50,284 bases of DNA from an uncultured Roseiflexus sp. (lineage in GTDB: Bacteria > Chloroflexota > Chloroflexia > Chloroflexales > Roseiflexaceae). How positions within the stretch are numbered: the first letter of the stretch is position 1; every line of letters starts with the position of its first letter. Location of the stretch: assembly GCA_937935075.1 (NCBI GenBank), contig CALGYB010000048.1, forward strand, positions 1 to 50,284, written 5' to 3'. The position numbers and the translations under genes are program-made. Of this stretch, positions 31,155-40,243 are shown piece by piece. Below the pieces are notes generated by a model that saw only the letters and a list, made by a program, of their open reading frames with translations, did no database searches and had not been told where the DNA came from.

Positions 31155-31168
31155 CGACCATTACCGTG

Positions 31169-32488
31169 TCACCGTGTCACCAGCGGCAGGTTGACGCGGT
31201 TCGGTCGCTCAATCGTTTCACCGGGGGAATAGGCGAGACCCAGCGGCGACCCGCGGAAGCCAGGGAAGACCTGATCAATCGCCTGGTATCCGCCGCGTTT
31301 GACGAGGATCTCTGCCAGCACCGCGCGATAGTCGGTGGTGATTGCCAGATCCACGCCGTTGTCGAGTTGCTCGGTCGCCAGTCCGGGCCAGACGCCGTAC
31401 ATCTTCCCGCCGCGAATCCCCTCGCCGAGCACGAGCATCACATTGCCGTGTCCGTGGTCGGTGCCGCCGCTCCGATTGGCTTTGAGCCGCCGTCCAAACT
31501 CGCTCATCACCACGACCGTCAGCCGGTCGTGGTAGCGCCAGAGATCGTTGTAGAAGGCGTAGAGCGCTTCGGAAAGCCCTGCGACCAGTTCGGGGAAGAT
31601 CCAGCTCTGCCCCTCGTGCGTATCCCAGCCGCCGTAATCGACGGTTGCTGCGAGCAACCCGACATCCATTTTGATCAGGCTGGCGACTGTGCGCAGGGCA
31701 TTCCCCAGGCTGGCGCCGCGTCCGCTCGGATAGGAGACGCCGTTCTCCGGCTTGTAGGGGATGACCCTCCCCTGCGCGTCTCGCGGCAGGCGCTCATTGA
31801 TCCGGGCAATGGTTGTCAGTGTGGTGCGCCCTGCCTGCTGCACGGGTGAGTCACCGGTGTAGAACGAATCGAGCGCCTGGTTGAGTTGATCGCGGTAGCG
31901 CCACGAGTTCCAGCTCAGGTTGAAGGCGCTCGGGTCGGTCAGCGCTGCGGCGCCGTTGAATCCAGTCATCGAGAATGGCACGCGCGTTCCGGCAGCGACT
32001 GCCGGAAGATACCCGCTTGCGTTGATACCGTTCAGGTAGCGAGCAAGCCAGCCATTCGCCGGTACGCCACTCTCTGGAATTCCGCCTTCCATGTAATCCA
32101 TCGCTTCAAAGTGACTGCGTGTGCCATTCTTCAAGCCACATGCGTGGACAATTGCCAGTGAGCGGTTGATGTACAGCGAGAGCAGCAGCGTAGCGCGCGG
32201 GTGCAGGCGAAAATCGGCGCCCTGGATCTGATTGCCGAAGCTCAGTCCGGCGTTTTGCCCGCTTTCCTCCACCCGCAGTTCGCCACGTGCTCCACGGTAG
32301 AATGGGTCGTTCACCGGCGCGACTAGATTGAGGCCGTCGCAGCCGCCACGCAGGAAGACGACCACCAGAATATCGCGGCGAGTCGTATCGCCTGGCTGTG
32401 TGAACGCCAGACCGCGAACGGCGCCGCCGGTCATTGCAGCAATCGCTGCGCTGCATCCGACAATAAAGTTGCGTCGTGAGATTGTCAT
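31169..32488 (-). CDS. DUF1501 exported protein
   Basis: A 439-residue protein with a twin-arginine signal (SRRNFIVGCSAAIAAMTGGAVRGLAF). The DUF1501 pattern follows: LVVVFLRGGCDGLNLVAPVNDPFY near the start, and VVVMSEFGRRLKANRSGGTDHGHGN in the C-terminal part, which resembles the metal-binding region of alkaline-phosphatase/sulfatase-fold proteins. Function is not known; in many bacteria it is paired with a DUF1800 gene, as here, eight bases upstream. GAGGAG precedes the ATG. The two are probably exported together and may act on the cell envelope. Confidence 0.92.
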   Translation of the reverse strand: MTISRRNFIVGCSAAIAAMTGGAVRGLAFTQPGDTTRRDILVVVFLRGGCDGLNLVAPVNDPFYRGARGELRVEESGQNAGLSFGNQIQGADFRLHPRATLLLSLYINRSLAIVHACGLKNGTRSHFEAMDYMEGGIPESGVPANGWLARYLNGINASGYLPAVAAGTRVPFSMTGFNGAAALTDPSAFNLSWNSWRYRDQLNQALDSFYTGDSPVQQAGRTTLTTIARINERLPRDAQGRVIPYKPENGVSYPSGRGASLGNALRTVASLIKMDVGLLAATVDYGGWDTHEGQSWIFPELVAGLSEALYAFYNDLWRYHDRLTVVVMSEFGRRLKANRSGGTDHGHGNVMLVLGEGIRGGKMYGVWPGLATEQLDNGVDLAITTDYRAVLAEILVKRGGYQAIDQVFPGFRGSPLGLAYSPGETIERPNRVNLPLVTR

Positions 32489-32496
32489 GTGCTCCT

Positions 32497-34194
32497 CTAT
32501 CGCAGTTGAAACTCAGGCGTCATTGCAATCAGCGTCACCACGCTCTTGATGCGATCGGCAATCTCTTCGGCGCTGCCGGTCGGCGGCGCGCCCGCAGAGC
32601 CATTCTGGCGCATCAGATCAACCAGGCGGTTGATCGTGGCCGGCGACGGAGAAACCGCCAGCAGGCGCGTAATCCAGAACTCTACAATCTGCCGCGAGGT
32701 CAGTCCGGTCGGCGTCTGACCTGGCAGATCGAACGTTGCAGCCTTGAGCCAGGCGCTCTGCAAGTAGTTGATGATATTCCAGCGCCGCAGCATGCCATTT
32801 GTACTCAGCCACGCTGCGCTCTCCTCCGGGTGACCGGTTGGCGGTCCCCAGTTGAACATCCGGTATCCCATCTCCTGCAACTGCCAGAACAGATCGGAGT
32901 TGGGCGTGACGTCGGCATTGGTGGCGCGCAGGAACGATACGACCACCTCGTATGGGCGCTTGACCTTTCTGCCGAAGGTGTTGGCGAATTCATCCGACAG
33001 CAGCAGAGCGCGCACGGTTCTGGCGATCTGATCAGGCGCGTCTTTGTTGGCGAGCCAGACACTTGCCAGATCATTCACCAGCGAGGCGGGCGGGTCATCG
33101 GCGAGCAGGCGCCGGCAGAGTTTGCGACAGAGATGGCGCGCCGTGCCGGGATGTTCGCTCACTAAGCGAATGACCGTCTCTCCGTCCGATAAGTGTGGCT
33201 GGTTGGGATCGATCTCGAAGGCGAGCACTCGTTTCTGCGCGTTGTCGTGCCAGAAATCGACATACGTGAACTCGCCGGTATCCGGCAGGCGGTTACTGCC
33301 GCTCACCGTCTGTCCATGAGCAATCGTCCATCCGGTAAATGCGCGCGCCGCTTCATACACATCCTGGTCGATGTATCCGATGGGGTTGCCTGCGAGTGCG
33401 CCGGGAACGTCGCGCCAACGGTTGTACAGGTGATTGAGGTAGTTTTCCTGCCCCAGCGTATGCAGCTCGAATAGTTCACGGGCATAGTTCTCATTTGCGG
33501 GACCGTCGCGGCTGAAGGCATTGTCCAGGTAGAACGCCATTGCAATGCTCTTCGCCACATCTCGCAGCATATTGCGGAAATTGCCCAGGCAGTGTCGCCG
33601 GATCACGTCACGGTCGTAGAGGGGCCAGGTTGCGCTGATGCGCGACTCGGAATAGGCATCGACGTTGAAATGGTTGTGCCAGAACTCGACCAGCACTTCG
33701 CGCAACTGCCATTTGCTGTACACAGCGCGGAGCAGCGTCGCCATGCGGACTTCCTCGGCGGGACGGATCCGCTCCTGGTACGCCGGATGCTTCGAGAGGG
33801 TCCAGAGTTGCGCCAGGCCCCAGTTTTCGACGATGGTGCGCAACGGGCGCATTTCATCGACTGCGGGATACCCCATCCCGGCGCTGTACCGAATGCGCAG
33901 ACGCGCTTCGGCAATCTTCTGATTGCACAGCGTATCATCGGCATCGTTCGGGTTCAATTGCTCATCGACGTAGGCAGTGAACCCTATCTGTTGGACCCGT
34001 GCCACATCGCCAGGACGCGGTCCATATGCCATCCGATTGAGCGCGATCAGTTCAATGGGAGGTAACGCGGAAGGCGAGATTTGCGTGTGCGTCTGGCGTG
34101 TGACGCTGCTGGCGCGCTGCGTGGCAGCGCCGGTCATCCCTGTGCTGGCGAGCGTCACGCCAGCGCCAGGGAAGCGACGCCGTGAAACCGTCAT
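32497..34194 (-). CDS. DUF1800 exported protein
   Basis: A 565-residue DUF1800 protein. The N-terminus TVSRRRFPGAGVTLASTGMTGAA looks like a twin-arginine-type signal. Family landmarks are ALNRMAYGPRPGDVARVQQIGFTAYVDEQLNP near the start, then FWHNHFNVDA, and NENYARELFELHTLG in the centre. The last third has LCRKLCRRLLADDPP and a helical C-terminus. Function is unknown; the DUF1800/DUF1501 pairing is widely conserved. AAGGAGA lies upstream of the ATG. It is first in a two-gene transcript with the DUF1501 gene. Confidence 0.92.
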   Translation of the reverse strand: MTVSRRRFPGAGVTLASTGMTGAATQRASSVTRQTHTQISPSALPPIELIALNRMAYGPRPGDVARVQQIGFTAYVDEQLNPNDADDTLCNQKIAEARLRIRYSAGMGYPAVDEMRPLRTIVENWGLAQLWTLSKHPAYQERIRPAEEVRMATLLRAVYSKWQLREVLVEFWHNHFNVDAYSESRISATWPLYDRDVIRRHCLGNFRNMLRDVAKSIAMAFYLDNAFSRDGPANENYARELFELHTLGQENYLNHLYNRWRDVPGALAGNPIGYIDQDVYEAARAFTGWTIAHGQTVSGSNRLPDTGEFTYVDFWHDNAQKRVLAFEIDPNQPHLSDGETVIRLVSEHPGTARHLCRKLCRRLLADDPPASLVNDLASVWLANKDAPDQIARTVRALLLSDEFANTFGRKVKRPYEVVVSFLRATNADVTPNSDLFWQLQEMGYRMFNWGPPTGHPEESAAWLSTNGMLRRWNIINYLQSAWLKAATFDLPGQTPTGLTSRQIVEFWITRLLAVSPSPATINRLVDLMRQNGSAGAPPTGSAEEIADRIKSVVTLIAMTPEFQLR

Positions 34195-34395
34195 AGCGTG
34201 TCTTCTCCTTTTCGAAATCGATATCGCAGACGCTCCCGTTTCGGTGGCGTTGAAGATTACCGGAAACGGGCTGGAAGAACCGCTGTCGAAGTTGTGTCAG
34301 CGATGGTTTCAGTTTATATGGGAGTGCGGGTTCTGTGGATGACAGGTGTATCACAAGATCGCCTGGATGATGACCGTCACCACTGGTGCGCCCCA

Positions 34396-34494
34396 CATTG
34401 GCCGGGCAAGCGGCGGCGCTGAGGGAGGGGCGGGGCAGGCGCGCAGGCATTGGCCAGGCAAGCGGCGGCGCTGAGGGAGGAGCGCGGCAGGCGC
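34396..34494. repeat. Tandem duplication of a 47-base unit, period 52
   Basis: Copies at 34396-34442 and 34448-34494 share CATTGGCC, then GGCAAGCGGCGGCGCTGAG and GGAGG, with a few substitutions. It lies between the DUF1800 promoter side and the Coa1-like gene's 3' end. Nothing else is recognisable between 34195 and 34509. Confidence 0.85.
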
Positions 34495-34509
34495 CCAGAT
34501 GACAGTCGT

Positions 34510-34911
34510 CTACTGATCGCGCAACACATCGATCCGCCTGTCGCCGACGGTGACGATCAGGCGATTGTAGCGCCATACGCCCTCGCGACGCACCGCTTGA
34601 ACGAGCATTTCGCCCGATCCACGCGGACCTGAAACCGGCAGCGTGACATCTGCGCTGCCACTGCCGTTCGATGTATTGATCGAACCCACTGGCAGCCAGC
34701 CGACCTCGAGTGGCGTACCGAGCGCCGCCGTCACCTGGGGATCGCGTTCGGCGCGTGCCAGCGCTTCCTGCACCACATCCGAGTTGCGGATCAGCCCGGT
34801 TATGCCAAAGAAGACGCCGCCGAAACAGACCCCGATAAAAATGAAGAGCACGACGCCGATCAAGCAGGAAAGCGGCGTGCATCCCCGGCGGCGCACTGTC
34901 ACTCTCACCAT
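34510..34911 (-). CDS. Coa1-like (cytochrome oxidase assembly factor family) membrane protein
   Basis: A 133-residue protein with one N-terminal transmembrane helix (LSCLIGVVLFIFIGVCFGGVFFGITGL) and a C-terminal domain of the Coa1 type. Its pattern is VVQEALARAERDPQVTAALGTPLEVGW, then GSINTSNGSGSADVTLPVSGPRGSGEMLVQAVRREGVWRYNRLIVTV. In mitochondria Coa1 assists cytochrome oxidase assembly; bacterial proteins share the fold but their role is unproven. It is the last gene of the leftward ftsY-glnA-acpS group, and its start overlaps the acpS end by seven bases. Confidence 0.8.
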   Translation of the reverse strand: MVRVTVRRRGCTPLSCLIGVVLFIFIGVCFGGVFFGITGLIRNSDVVQEALARAERDPQVTAALGTPLEVGWLPVGSINTSNGSGSADVTLPVSGPRGSGEMLVQAVRREGVWRYNRLIVTVGDRRIDVLRDQ

Positions 34912-35315
34912 GGCATTCTCCTTCTGGTCAACGGTGAACCGAGTGCAACGGCAATGGCGATAGCCATGCCGTGGTCGTGAGAAAGGCTCAGGCTGATGTA
35001 GTCAATGCGCAACTCGTCGGCGCGCGCCTGGGCTGCGCCGCGAAGGATGACGGTCGGGCGTCCGTGGGCATCGGCTAACGTCTCGATGTCGTGGAACGCA
35101 ACGCCGCCGGCGCCACCGATGCCGCGCAGACCGACGCCGAGGAGTTTGGCGACGGCTTCTTTGGCGGCCCAACGCGCCGCCAGCGATTCGGCGCGTCCAT
35201 TGCACAGCGTCGCCTCAGCAGGCGAAAAGATGCGCTGAATGAAGCGATTGCCCCAACGTGCAGTCGCTCGCCGGATCCGTTCCACTGCAACAACGTCGAC
35301 GCCGGAGTAGATCAC
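34905..35315 (-). CDS. acpS: Holo-[acyl-carrier-protein] synthase
   Basis: A 136-residue AcpS that transfers the 4'-phosphopantetheine group from CoA to acyl carrier protein. The N-terminal motif IYSGVDVVAVERI holds the magnesium-binding Asp, and RWAAKEAVAKLLG holds the conserved Glu and Lys. The C-terminal strand is ISLSLSHDHGMAIAIAVAL. Start is GTG, five bases from the stop of the preceding FecR-like gene, with GTAACGGC between. It is placed within a seven-gene operon starting with ftsY. Confidence 0.94.
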   Translation of the reverse strand: MIYSGVDVVAVERIRRATARWGNRFIQRIFSPAEATLCNGRAESLAARWAAKEAVAKLLGVGLRGIGGAGGVAFHDIETLADAHGRPTVILRGAAQARADELRIDYISLSLSHDHGMAIAIAVALGSPLTRRRMPW

Positions 35316-35319
35316 GCCG

Positions 35320-36747
35320 TTACTGCCTGCCGATCAGCGAGATTGCTGTCACTTCCGAGAGATAATCGTGCCCGCGCGCTTCGATGCGAATACTCTGGAT
35401 ATAGCGCGCCTGACGCAGCAGCGAGTCGTCGCGCAACTCGACGTTCAGGCGATACCACTGAAACTGCGGCACCTGTCGGTAGCGGATTTCACCAGCGTCT
35501 TCACTGTTCGACACCTCGCCGCTGCCGGTGTAGATGCAGAAATAGCGGCTCAACTCCTGGTCGGTCGGACTGGTGGGCTTGTAGGTGATCCGCACCATGA
35601 TCGGGCACTCGGAGCCGGCCACCCCGGCGAGTTGCACCGTCTGCGTCAGCACGCGCACCCACATCGTCAGGCGCAACGACGGAAACTCCGATACATCGGC
35701 GTCAATGGTCTGCTCGATGCCAACGGTGAATGGACGGGTTTGCAACCCATCACGGCGAAACTGCCCAATGGCGACCTGATCTTCCGGCGTGCAGAAATCG
35801 GGCGTTTCCGGGCGACAGGAGCGCACAACCGTGAACCGTCCGTTGTGTTCTTCGGGGGCCATGCCAGGAGCATTTGGAATGGCGTATTTGCGCCATGTGA
35901 GGGAGGTCTGATCATACTGGTTCTGCGCCCGGTACTGTTCGAAGCCGCCATCATGGATCAACTCCCAGCGCGCTTCACCAGGTCCAAAAAGCGCACCAGC
36001 GGTATCGATCTGCGCCAGTTGCCCCGGTTGCACGTCGAGCGTCTGTCCCTGATGATCGACCCTGGCGAGACCGGAGCGTACCGCGACTTCGATCCAGAGC
36101 GGCTCACCGGTTCCGGCCAGGGCAGGCAGCGAGTGCGCTGCTCCGGTCAGCACATTAATCGAATAACTGCCGCCAGGATCGAGATGCACGCGCGTCCCAT
36201 CCCCAACCTCCACGATGTACGCGACCTGGTCATACGGCTGACCGGCGGCAATGTCGTAGCGGAGATACCCTGCGTTTTGCCGCAGCACAACTTCCAGACG
36301 CCCATTGTGCCAGGTCGTTGCGCGATAACTGGCGAGCGCCAGTTCGGCGCCATCGGGATGCGCCCAGAAATCGATCTGCGTCTGGTCGGCGAGGACCAGC
36401 GATGCAACCGGACCATACCCCGCCTCGGCTTTGGTGCGGATGACGCTTCCTTCGGCGACCGTTGCGCAGATATCGAGTTCACCGGGACAGGGATCACGCT
36501 CTGGCGGCAGACGTTCGATACTCTCGGCAACGAGGCGACCGCGCGGTTGAATCGAAACGCCGGCATTCACGTGACTGCGCAGAGTCGCCCCTTCCACCGG
36601 CGTCGTCGCCGTCGAATAGTAACGCCAGCCGCCATATCCGCCAACAGCCACGAGCATGCAGAACAGCCCGAAGAATGCCAGCATCCACGTCCACGCGACG
36701 CGCTGGTAGTAGGTCTGGTTTGGTGATGGCTTTGCGATGTGCGTCAT
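35320..36747 (-). CDS. Membrane-anchored FecR-like protein
   Basis: A 475-residue protein of uncertain function. One transmembrane helix follows a short cytoplasmic tail (WMLAFFGLFCMLVAVGGYGGWRYY, about residues 20-43), so most of it is outside. The first external part resembles FecR-type beta sandwiches (IRTKAEAGYGPVASLVLADQTQIDFW and YIVEVGDGTRVHLDPGGSYSINV), followed by a larger beta-rich C-terminal domain (WELIHDGGFEQY onwards, four Cys). ATG 36747 is preferred because it places the helix near the start and lies after the glnA stop; the frame is open to 36858. FecR proteins normally work with an anti-sigma partner, but none is here. Confidence 0.7.
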   Translation of the reverse strand: MTHIAKPSPNQTYYQRVAWTWMLAFFGLFCMLVAVGGYGGWRYYSTATTPVEGATLRSHVNAGVSIQPRGRLVAESIERLPPERDPCPGELDICATVAEGSVIRTKAEAGYGPVASLVLADQTQIDFWAHPDGAELALASYRATTWHNGRLEVVLRQNAGYLRYDIAAGQPYDQVAYIVEVGDGTRVHLDPGGSYSINVLTGAAHSLPALAGTGEPLWIEVAVRSGLARVDHQGQTLDVQPGQLAQIDTAGALFGPGEARWELIHDGGFEQYRAQNQYDQTSLTWRKYAIPNAPGMAPEEHNGRFTVVRSCRPETPDFCTPEDQVAIGQFRRDGLQTRPFTVGIEQTIDADVSEFPSLRLTMWVRVLTQTVQLAGVAGSECPIMVRITYKPTSPTDQELSRYFCIYTGSGEVSNSEDAGEIRYRQVPQFQWYRLNVELRDDSLLRQARYIQSIRIEARGHDYLSEVTAISLIGRQ

Positions 36748-36794
36748 ACTGATTCGAGCAGGCTGAAGCGGCGGGTTCGCCGCTTTGGAGCGGG

Positions 36795-38129
36795 CTAATA
36801 CGTCGGCAGATACCGGTCGAGTTCCCACTGACTGATCGAATGGCTGTACTCTTCCCATTCGCGCGCCCGCGCTTCGATAAAGCGCTCAAGAATATGCGGA
36901 CCGAGCGCTTCGCCAATCACCTCATCGCGCTGCAACTCCTCAAGCGCCATACCGAGCGTTGACGGCAGGACCTCAAACTGGCGCGCGCGCAGATCGACCT
37001 CGAACAGGTCTTCCTCGACCGGCGGCGGCAACGGCAGTTCGCGCCGGATACCGTCGAGACCGGCAGCCAGAATGACTGCCAGCGCCAGATACGGGTTGCA
37101 TGACGGATCGGCGCAGCGCAGCTCGACCCGCGCCGACTGGGGACGATTTGTGCTGATGCGCGGCACCCGCACCAATTGCGCGCGATTCGTGCGTCCCCAG
37201 ATCAGGTACACCGGCGCCTCGAAACCGGGCACCAGGCGCTTGTACGAGTTCACCAGCGGCGCCAGCACCGCGATCATGCCGCGCGCGTGCGCCAGCAGAC
37301 CGGCGACGAAATGGCGCGCCAGATGCGAGATGCAATAGGGATCGTGCGCATCGAAGAAGAGGTTCTTGCCACTCGCTCCATCTGCAAGGCTCAGGTGCAT
37401 GTGCAGACCATTCCCGTTCAGATGGGCAATCGGCTTGGGCATGAATGTTGCATACAGGTTGTGTTGTTGCGCCACTGCCTTGAGTGTCGAGCGCATCGTC
37501 ACCAGATGATCGGCGGCGCGCAGCCCTTCGGCATGCCGCAGGTCGATCTCGTGCTGACCGAGCGCGCCTTCGTGGTGTGTCGCCTCGACCTCGATGCCAA
37601 ACGCGCTGAGGGCGCGCACCATACGACGGCGGATGTGCGTCGCTGCATCGGTGGTTGCATCGAAATACCCGGCGACATCGTGCGGGATCAGCGCCGGACG
37701 ACCATCAGGACCGGAGCGGAACAGAAAGAACTCGACCTCTGGACCAACGTAGAAGGTCATGCCCATACGGTGCGCCGCATCGAGTGCACGTCGCAGCGCG
37801 TAGCGCGGATCGCCTGCAAATGGCTTACCCTCCGGCGTCTGCACGTCGCAGATCATGCGCGCCGTCACGAAACCTGCCGCTTCGTCCCATGGAATGATCG
37901 CAAAGGTTGCGAGATCGGGGACAAGGTACATATCGCTCTCAGCGACGCGGGCAAACCCTTCGAGCGATGAGCCATCGAACCAGACGCCGTGATCGAGGCA
38001 GTCAGGCAGTTCTGACACCGGAATAGTGACATTCTTCACCATACCGACGATGTCAGTATACTGGAGGCTGATAAACTCGACATTTCGTTCAGCAGCGTGT
38101 TTGAGGATTGTCTCACGAGTGACAGTCAT
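36795..38129 (-). CDS. glnA: Glutamine synthetase, type I
   Basis: A 444-residue GSI enzyme making glutamine from glutamate, ammonia and ATP. Recognisable parts: DGSSLEGFARVAESDMYLVPD (N-terminal beta-grasp and Asp loop), VGPEVEFFLFR, HHEGALGQHEIDLRHAEG (metal ligands), and NGNGLHMHLSL-type sequence (LNGNGLHMHLSLADG). The length fits the GSI-alpha class, and no Tyr of the adenylylation site is visible near PLPPPVEEDLFEVDL, so control by adenylylation is unlikely. Its ATG overlaps the stop of the upstream lipoprotein gene by four bases. Confidence 0.95.
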   Translation of the reverse strand: MTVTRETILKHAAERNVEFISLQYTDIVGMVKNVTIPVSELPDCLDHGVWFDGSSLEGFARVAESDMYLVPDLATFAIIPWDEAAGFVTARMICDVQTPEGKPFAGDPRYALRRALDAAHRMGMTFYVGPEVEFFLFRSGPDGRPALIPHDVAGYFDATTDAATHIRRRMVRALSAFGIEVEATHHEGALGQHEIDLRHAEGLRAADHLVTMRSTLKAVAQQHNLYATFMPKPIAHLNGNGLHMHLSLADGASGKNLFFDAHDPYCISHLARHFVAGLLAHARGMIAVLAPLVNSYKRLVPGFEAPVYLIWGRTNRAQLVRVPRISTNRPQSARVELRCADPSCNPYLALAVILAAGLDGIRRELPLPPPVEEDLFEVDLRARQFEVLPSTLGMALEELQRDEVIGEALGPHILERFIEARAREWEEYSHSISQWELDRYLPTY

Positions 38130-38554
38130 TGTTGCACCCGCTGATACAATATCTGATACCGTCCATCGCGCGCACCGCGGGTAACGATGCGATACCGCAG
38201 CGTGCCGGTCTCATCGAGTCGTACAGCGCCAGTTCGTGACACCTGGTCGCCAGGGCGACTCTGAACAGTAAAGGCGACGCTTCCGCCGGCGTTCAGCATG
38301 TCGAGGCGCATCTCTCCCTGTTGCAGTTCGAGGATGACGATCGTCCGCAGCATCGCCGCACCGTCGCCGACGGGGATAGCGTACTCTTCCGTCCCTTCCG
38401 CACCAAGAAAGGTGCGGGTCACATTTCCCGAATCGGGGCGCACATCAGCCGACAGGCGATCGCCAGAGACAAGCATGCACGCCGGCAGAAGCAGCATTGC
38501 CAGGAGACCGATCAGCGTCACACGGATTGTAGAGGAAAACCACGACAATCGCAC
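38126..38554 (-). CDS. Small lipoprotein of unknown function
   Basis: A 142-residue protein with a lipoprotein signal: hydrophobic TLIGLLAMLLLPAC ends in a lipobox whose Cys would be lipid-modified. The rest is beta-rich (EYAIPVGDGAAMLRTIVILELQQGEMRLDML, then DETGTLRYRIVTRGARDGRYQILYQRV), resembling small pre-peptidase C-terminal-like folds without a clear match. Start is GTG at 38554, three bases after the LysW-like stop, and the end overlaps glnA. Co-translation with glnA is likely; a functional link is not evident. Confidence 0.75.
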   Translation of the reverse strand: MRLSWFSSTIRVTLIGLLAMLLLPACMLVSGDRLSADVRPDSGNVTRTFLGAEGTEEYAIPVGDGAAMLRTIVILELQQGEMRLDMLNAGGSVAFTVQSRPGDQVSRTGAVRLDETGTLRYRIVTRGARDGRYQILYQRVQQ

Positions 38555-38557
38555 GTC

Positions 38558-38755
38558 CTACCCATACGACTCAGGGCGATCATTGGCATTGTAGGTCGCC
38601 TCTTCCGGCACCAGCTTCAGGCGTAGCGGACGGCGCGCTTCGACATACAGATTACTTTCACAGTCGGTGCATACCAGGCGCGTCCCAGGCGTGACATACT
38701 CTTGCAGCGCCAGTGTTCGCCCGCACACCGGGCATTTTGTCGTTTCGAGCGGCAT
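38558..38755 (-). CDS. LysW-like small zinc-ribbon protein
   Basis: A 65-residue protein with two Cys pairs, CPVCG (Cys8, Cys11) and CTDC (Cys29, Cys32), spaced as in the amino-group carrier LysW, followed by LYVEARRPLRLKLVPEEA in line with the LysW sequence LEVVxxxPxxLxLAPE. It lacks the LysW C-terminal EDWGE and ends in ESYG, so the terminal Glu that carries the substrate is absent. ATG 38755 gives the family's usual length; ATGs at 38764 and 38785 are in frame. It lies 26 bases after ftsY and three before the lipoprotein gene. A true LysW is encoded at 47950. Confidence 0.72.
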   Translation of the reverse strand: MPLETTKCPVCGRTLALQEYVTPGTRLVCTDCESNLYVEARRPLRLKLVPEEATYNANDRPESYG

Positions 38756-38781
38756 AGTCAGCATCGCAATGCAGCGACAGG

Positions 38782-39762
38782 TCAATCCTGCATAAACAAC
38801 GACTCAACGAACGTTTCCGCATCGAACAGCGCCAGATCGGTCATTTTTTCGCCCGTGCCGATGTACCGGATTGGGCGCTCGATATCCTGCGCAATGGCGA
38901 AGGCGATCCCGCCTTTAGCGGTGCCGTCGAGTTTGGTGACTGCCACATCGGTCACATCGACCGCTTTCAGGAACGATTTCGCCTGAAGCACGCCATTCTG
39001 GCCCGTTGTTGCATCGATGACCAGCAGCACTTCGTGTGGCGCATCGGGAAACGTGCGCCGGATGATGTTGCGCAACTTTTGCAGTTCCAGCATCAGGTTG
39101 GTTTTGGCGTGCAGGCGCCCGGCGGTGTCGATGATCAGCACATCGACATCTCCCCCGGCGACGGCTTCGATGGCGTCATACACGACCGCACCAGGGTCGG
39201 CGCCTTGACCACGCGAGATGACCGGCACACCGACGCGCTCTGCCCATGTTTCGAGTTGCTCGGTTGCGGCGGCGCGGAAGGTATCGCCAGCCGCAAGCAG
39301 AACGCGCTTGCCGAACTGATTCTTCAGGCGATACGCCAGTTTGGCGATCAGGGTCGTTTTACCCGCGCCATTGACGCCGACGACCAGCATAATGTAGGGA
39401 TTCGCGTTGATCGGCTGGCGCCGCTCCTGTTCCTGCAACACACGCACCATTTCCGCTTTCAGCATATCGCGCGCCTCACGCGCCCGTTTGACGCCGTAGC
39501 GATTGCAGCGGTCCTTGGTGCGGTTGACCAGGTACATCGTCGTTTCGACGCCGACGTCCGCCTGGATCAGCAACGCCTCAAGGTCGTCCCATAGTTCATC
39601 GGTGATCGGTTCGTCGGTGGCGAACAGACTGGCGATTTGCCCGAAGAGGCCACGGCGCGCTTTCGCAGTCGCCTGGTCGATCTTCTGCTCTTCCTGTCTG
39701 GCTTCTTCCTCGGTGCGCGGCGCATCCTGACCGCGCCCGAACATGCGCTTGAAAAATCCCAT
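38782..39762 (-). CDS. ftsY: Signal recognition particle receptor FtsY
   Basis: A 326-residue SRP-type GTPase that docks ribosome-nascent-chain-SRP complexes at the membrane. The N domain has ITDELWDDLEALLIQADVGVETT. The G domain has GVNGAGKTTLIAKLA (P-loop), AAGDTFRAAATEQLETWA, DTAGRLHAKTNLMLEL, TKLDGTAKGG, and the C-terminal RPIRYIGTGEKMTDLALFDAETFVESLF. The acidic A domain is short. ATG 39762 is chosen because GAGGAAGGC lies immediately upstream and the protein then begins MGFFKRMFG, typical for FtsY; the frame is open to 39795. It heads the leftward operon. Confidence 0.96.
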   Translation of the reverse strand: MGFFKRMFGRGQDAPRTEEEARQEEQKIDQATAKARRGLFGQIASLFATDEPITDELWDDLEALLIQADVGVETTMYLVNRTKDRCNRYGVKRAREARDMLKAEMVRVLQEQERRQPINANPYIMLVVGVNGAGKTTLIAKLAYRLKNQFGKRVLLAAGDTFRAAATEQLETWAERVGVPVISRGQGADPGAVVYDAIEAVAGGDVDVLIIDTAGRLHAKTNLMLELQKLRNIIRRTFPDAPHEVLLVIDATTGQNGVLQAKSFLKAVDVTDVAVTKLDGTAKGGIAFAIAQDIERPIRYIGTGEKMTDLALFDAETFVESLFMQD

Positions 39763-39964
39763 GCCTTCCTCTCGTTCCGCACTTCGCCAGCGCAACTCTC
39801 TGCGCGGTATTGTACCACGCTGCGGGATTTATGGCGGCTGTTCCCACATGCGGGTGCGAGTGGAACAATTGCTCACCGCCGAGGTTCTCGACAGGCGCCA
39901 ATGAATAGGGTCCGGTCTTAGTGGATCGATCACCCAAAACCTGGACAATCAAGGACGTGGAGCA

Positions 39965-40001
39965 GCGGACGTTGGCTGAGCCTGTCGAAGCCAACGTCCG
40001 C
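39965..40001. repeat. 13-base-pair perfect inverted repeat
   Basis: GCGGACGTTGGCT (39965-39977) and AGCCAACGTCCGC (39989-40001) flank GAGCCTGTCGA. The centre contains CTGAGCCTGTCGAAG, a short palindromic sequence that I recall from intergenic repeats in many unrelated bacteria. It sits in the ftsY/lipoprotein spacer. Confidence 0.8.
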
Positions 40002-40243
40002 CGCAAGACGGTCAACACGGGCGAGTATTGTGCAACATGCGATTGATCGCTCTATTGGATGGCTCCAACCGGTCGGCGCGGAGGAGGGGAGAGAGGACCG
40101 GTCCGAGACCGGACGCGGGGGTGGGTCTGAGACCGCTCCCCTACTTGTTTTTGCACAGTCTTCATGGTATAGTTGAAATGGGTCTGCACAGGTTTTCCCA
40201 TTTCGACGATCAGAGGAATTGCACACATGAGGCCACTGCAAAG

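Noticed and set aside
35368-36726. 452-codon open frame on the plus strand
   Set aside because: Antisense to the FecR-like gene, which has a clear transmembrane helix and operon context.
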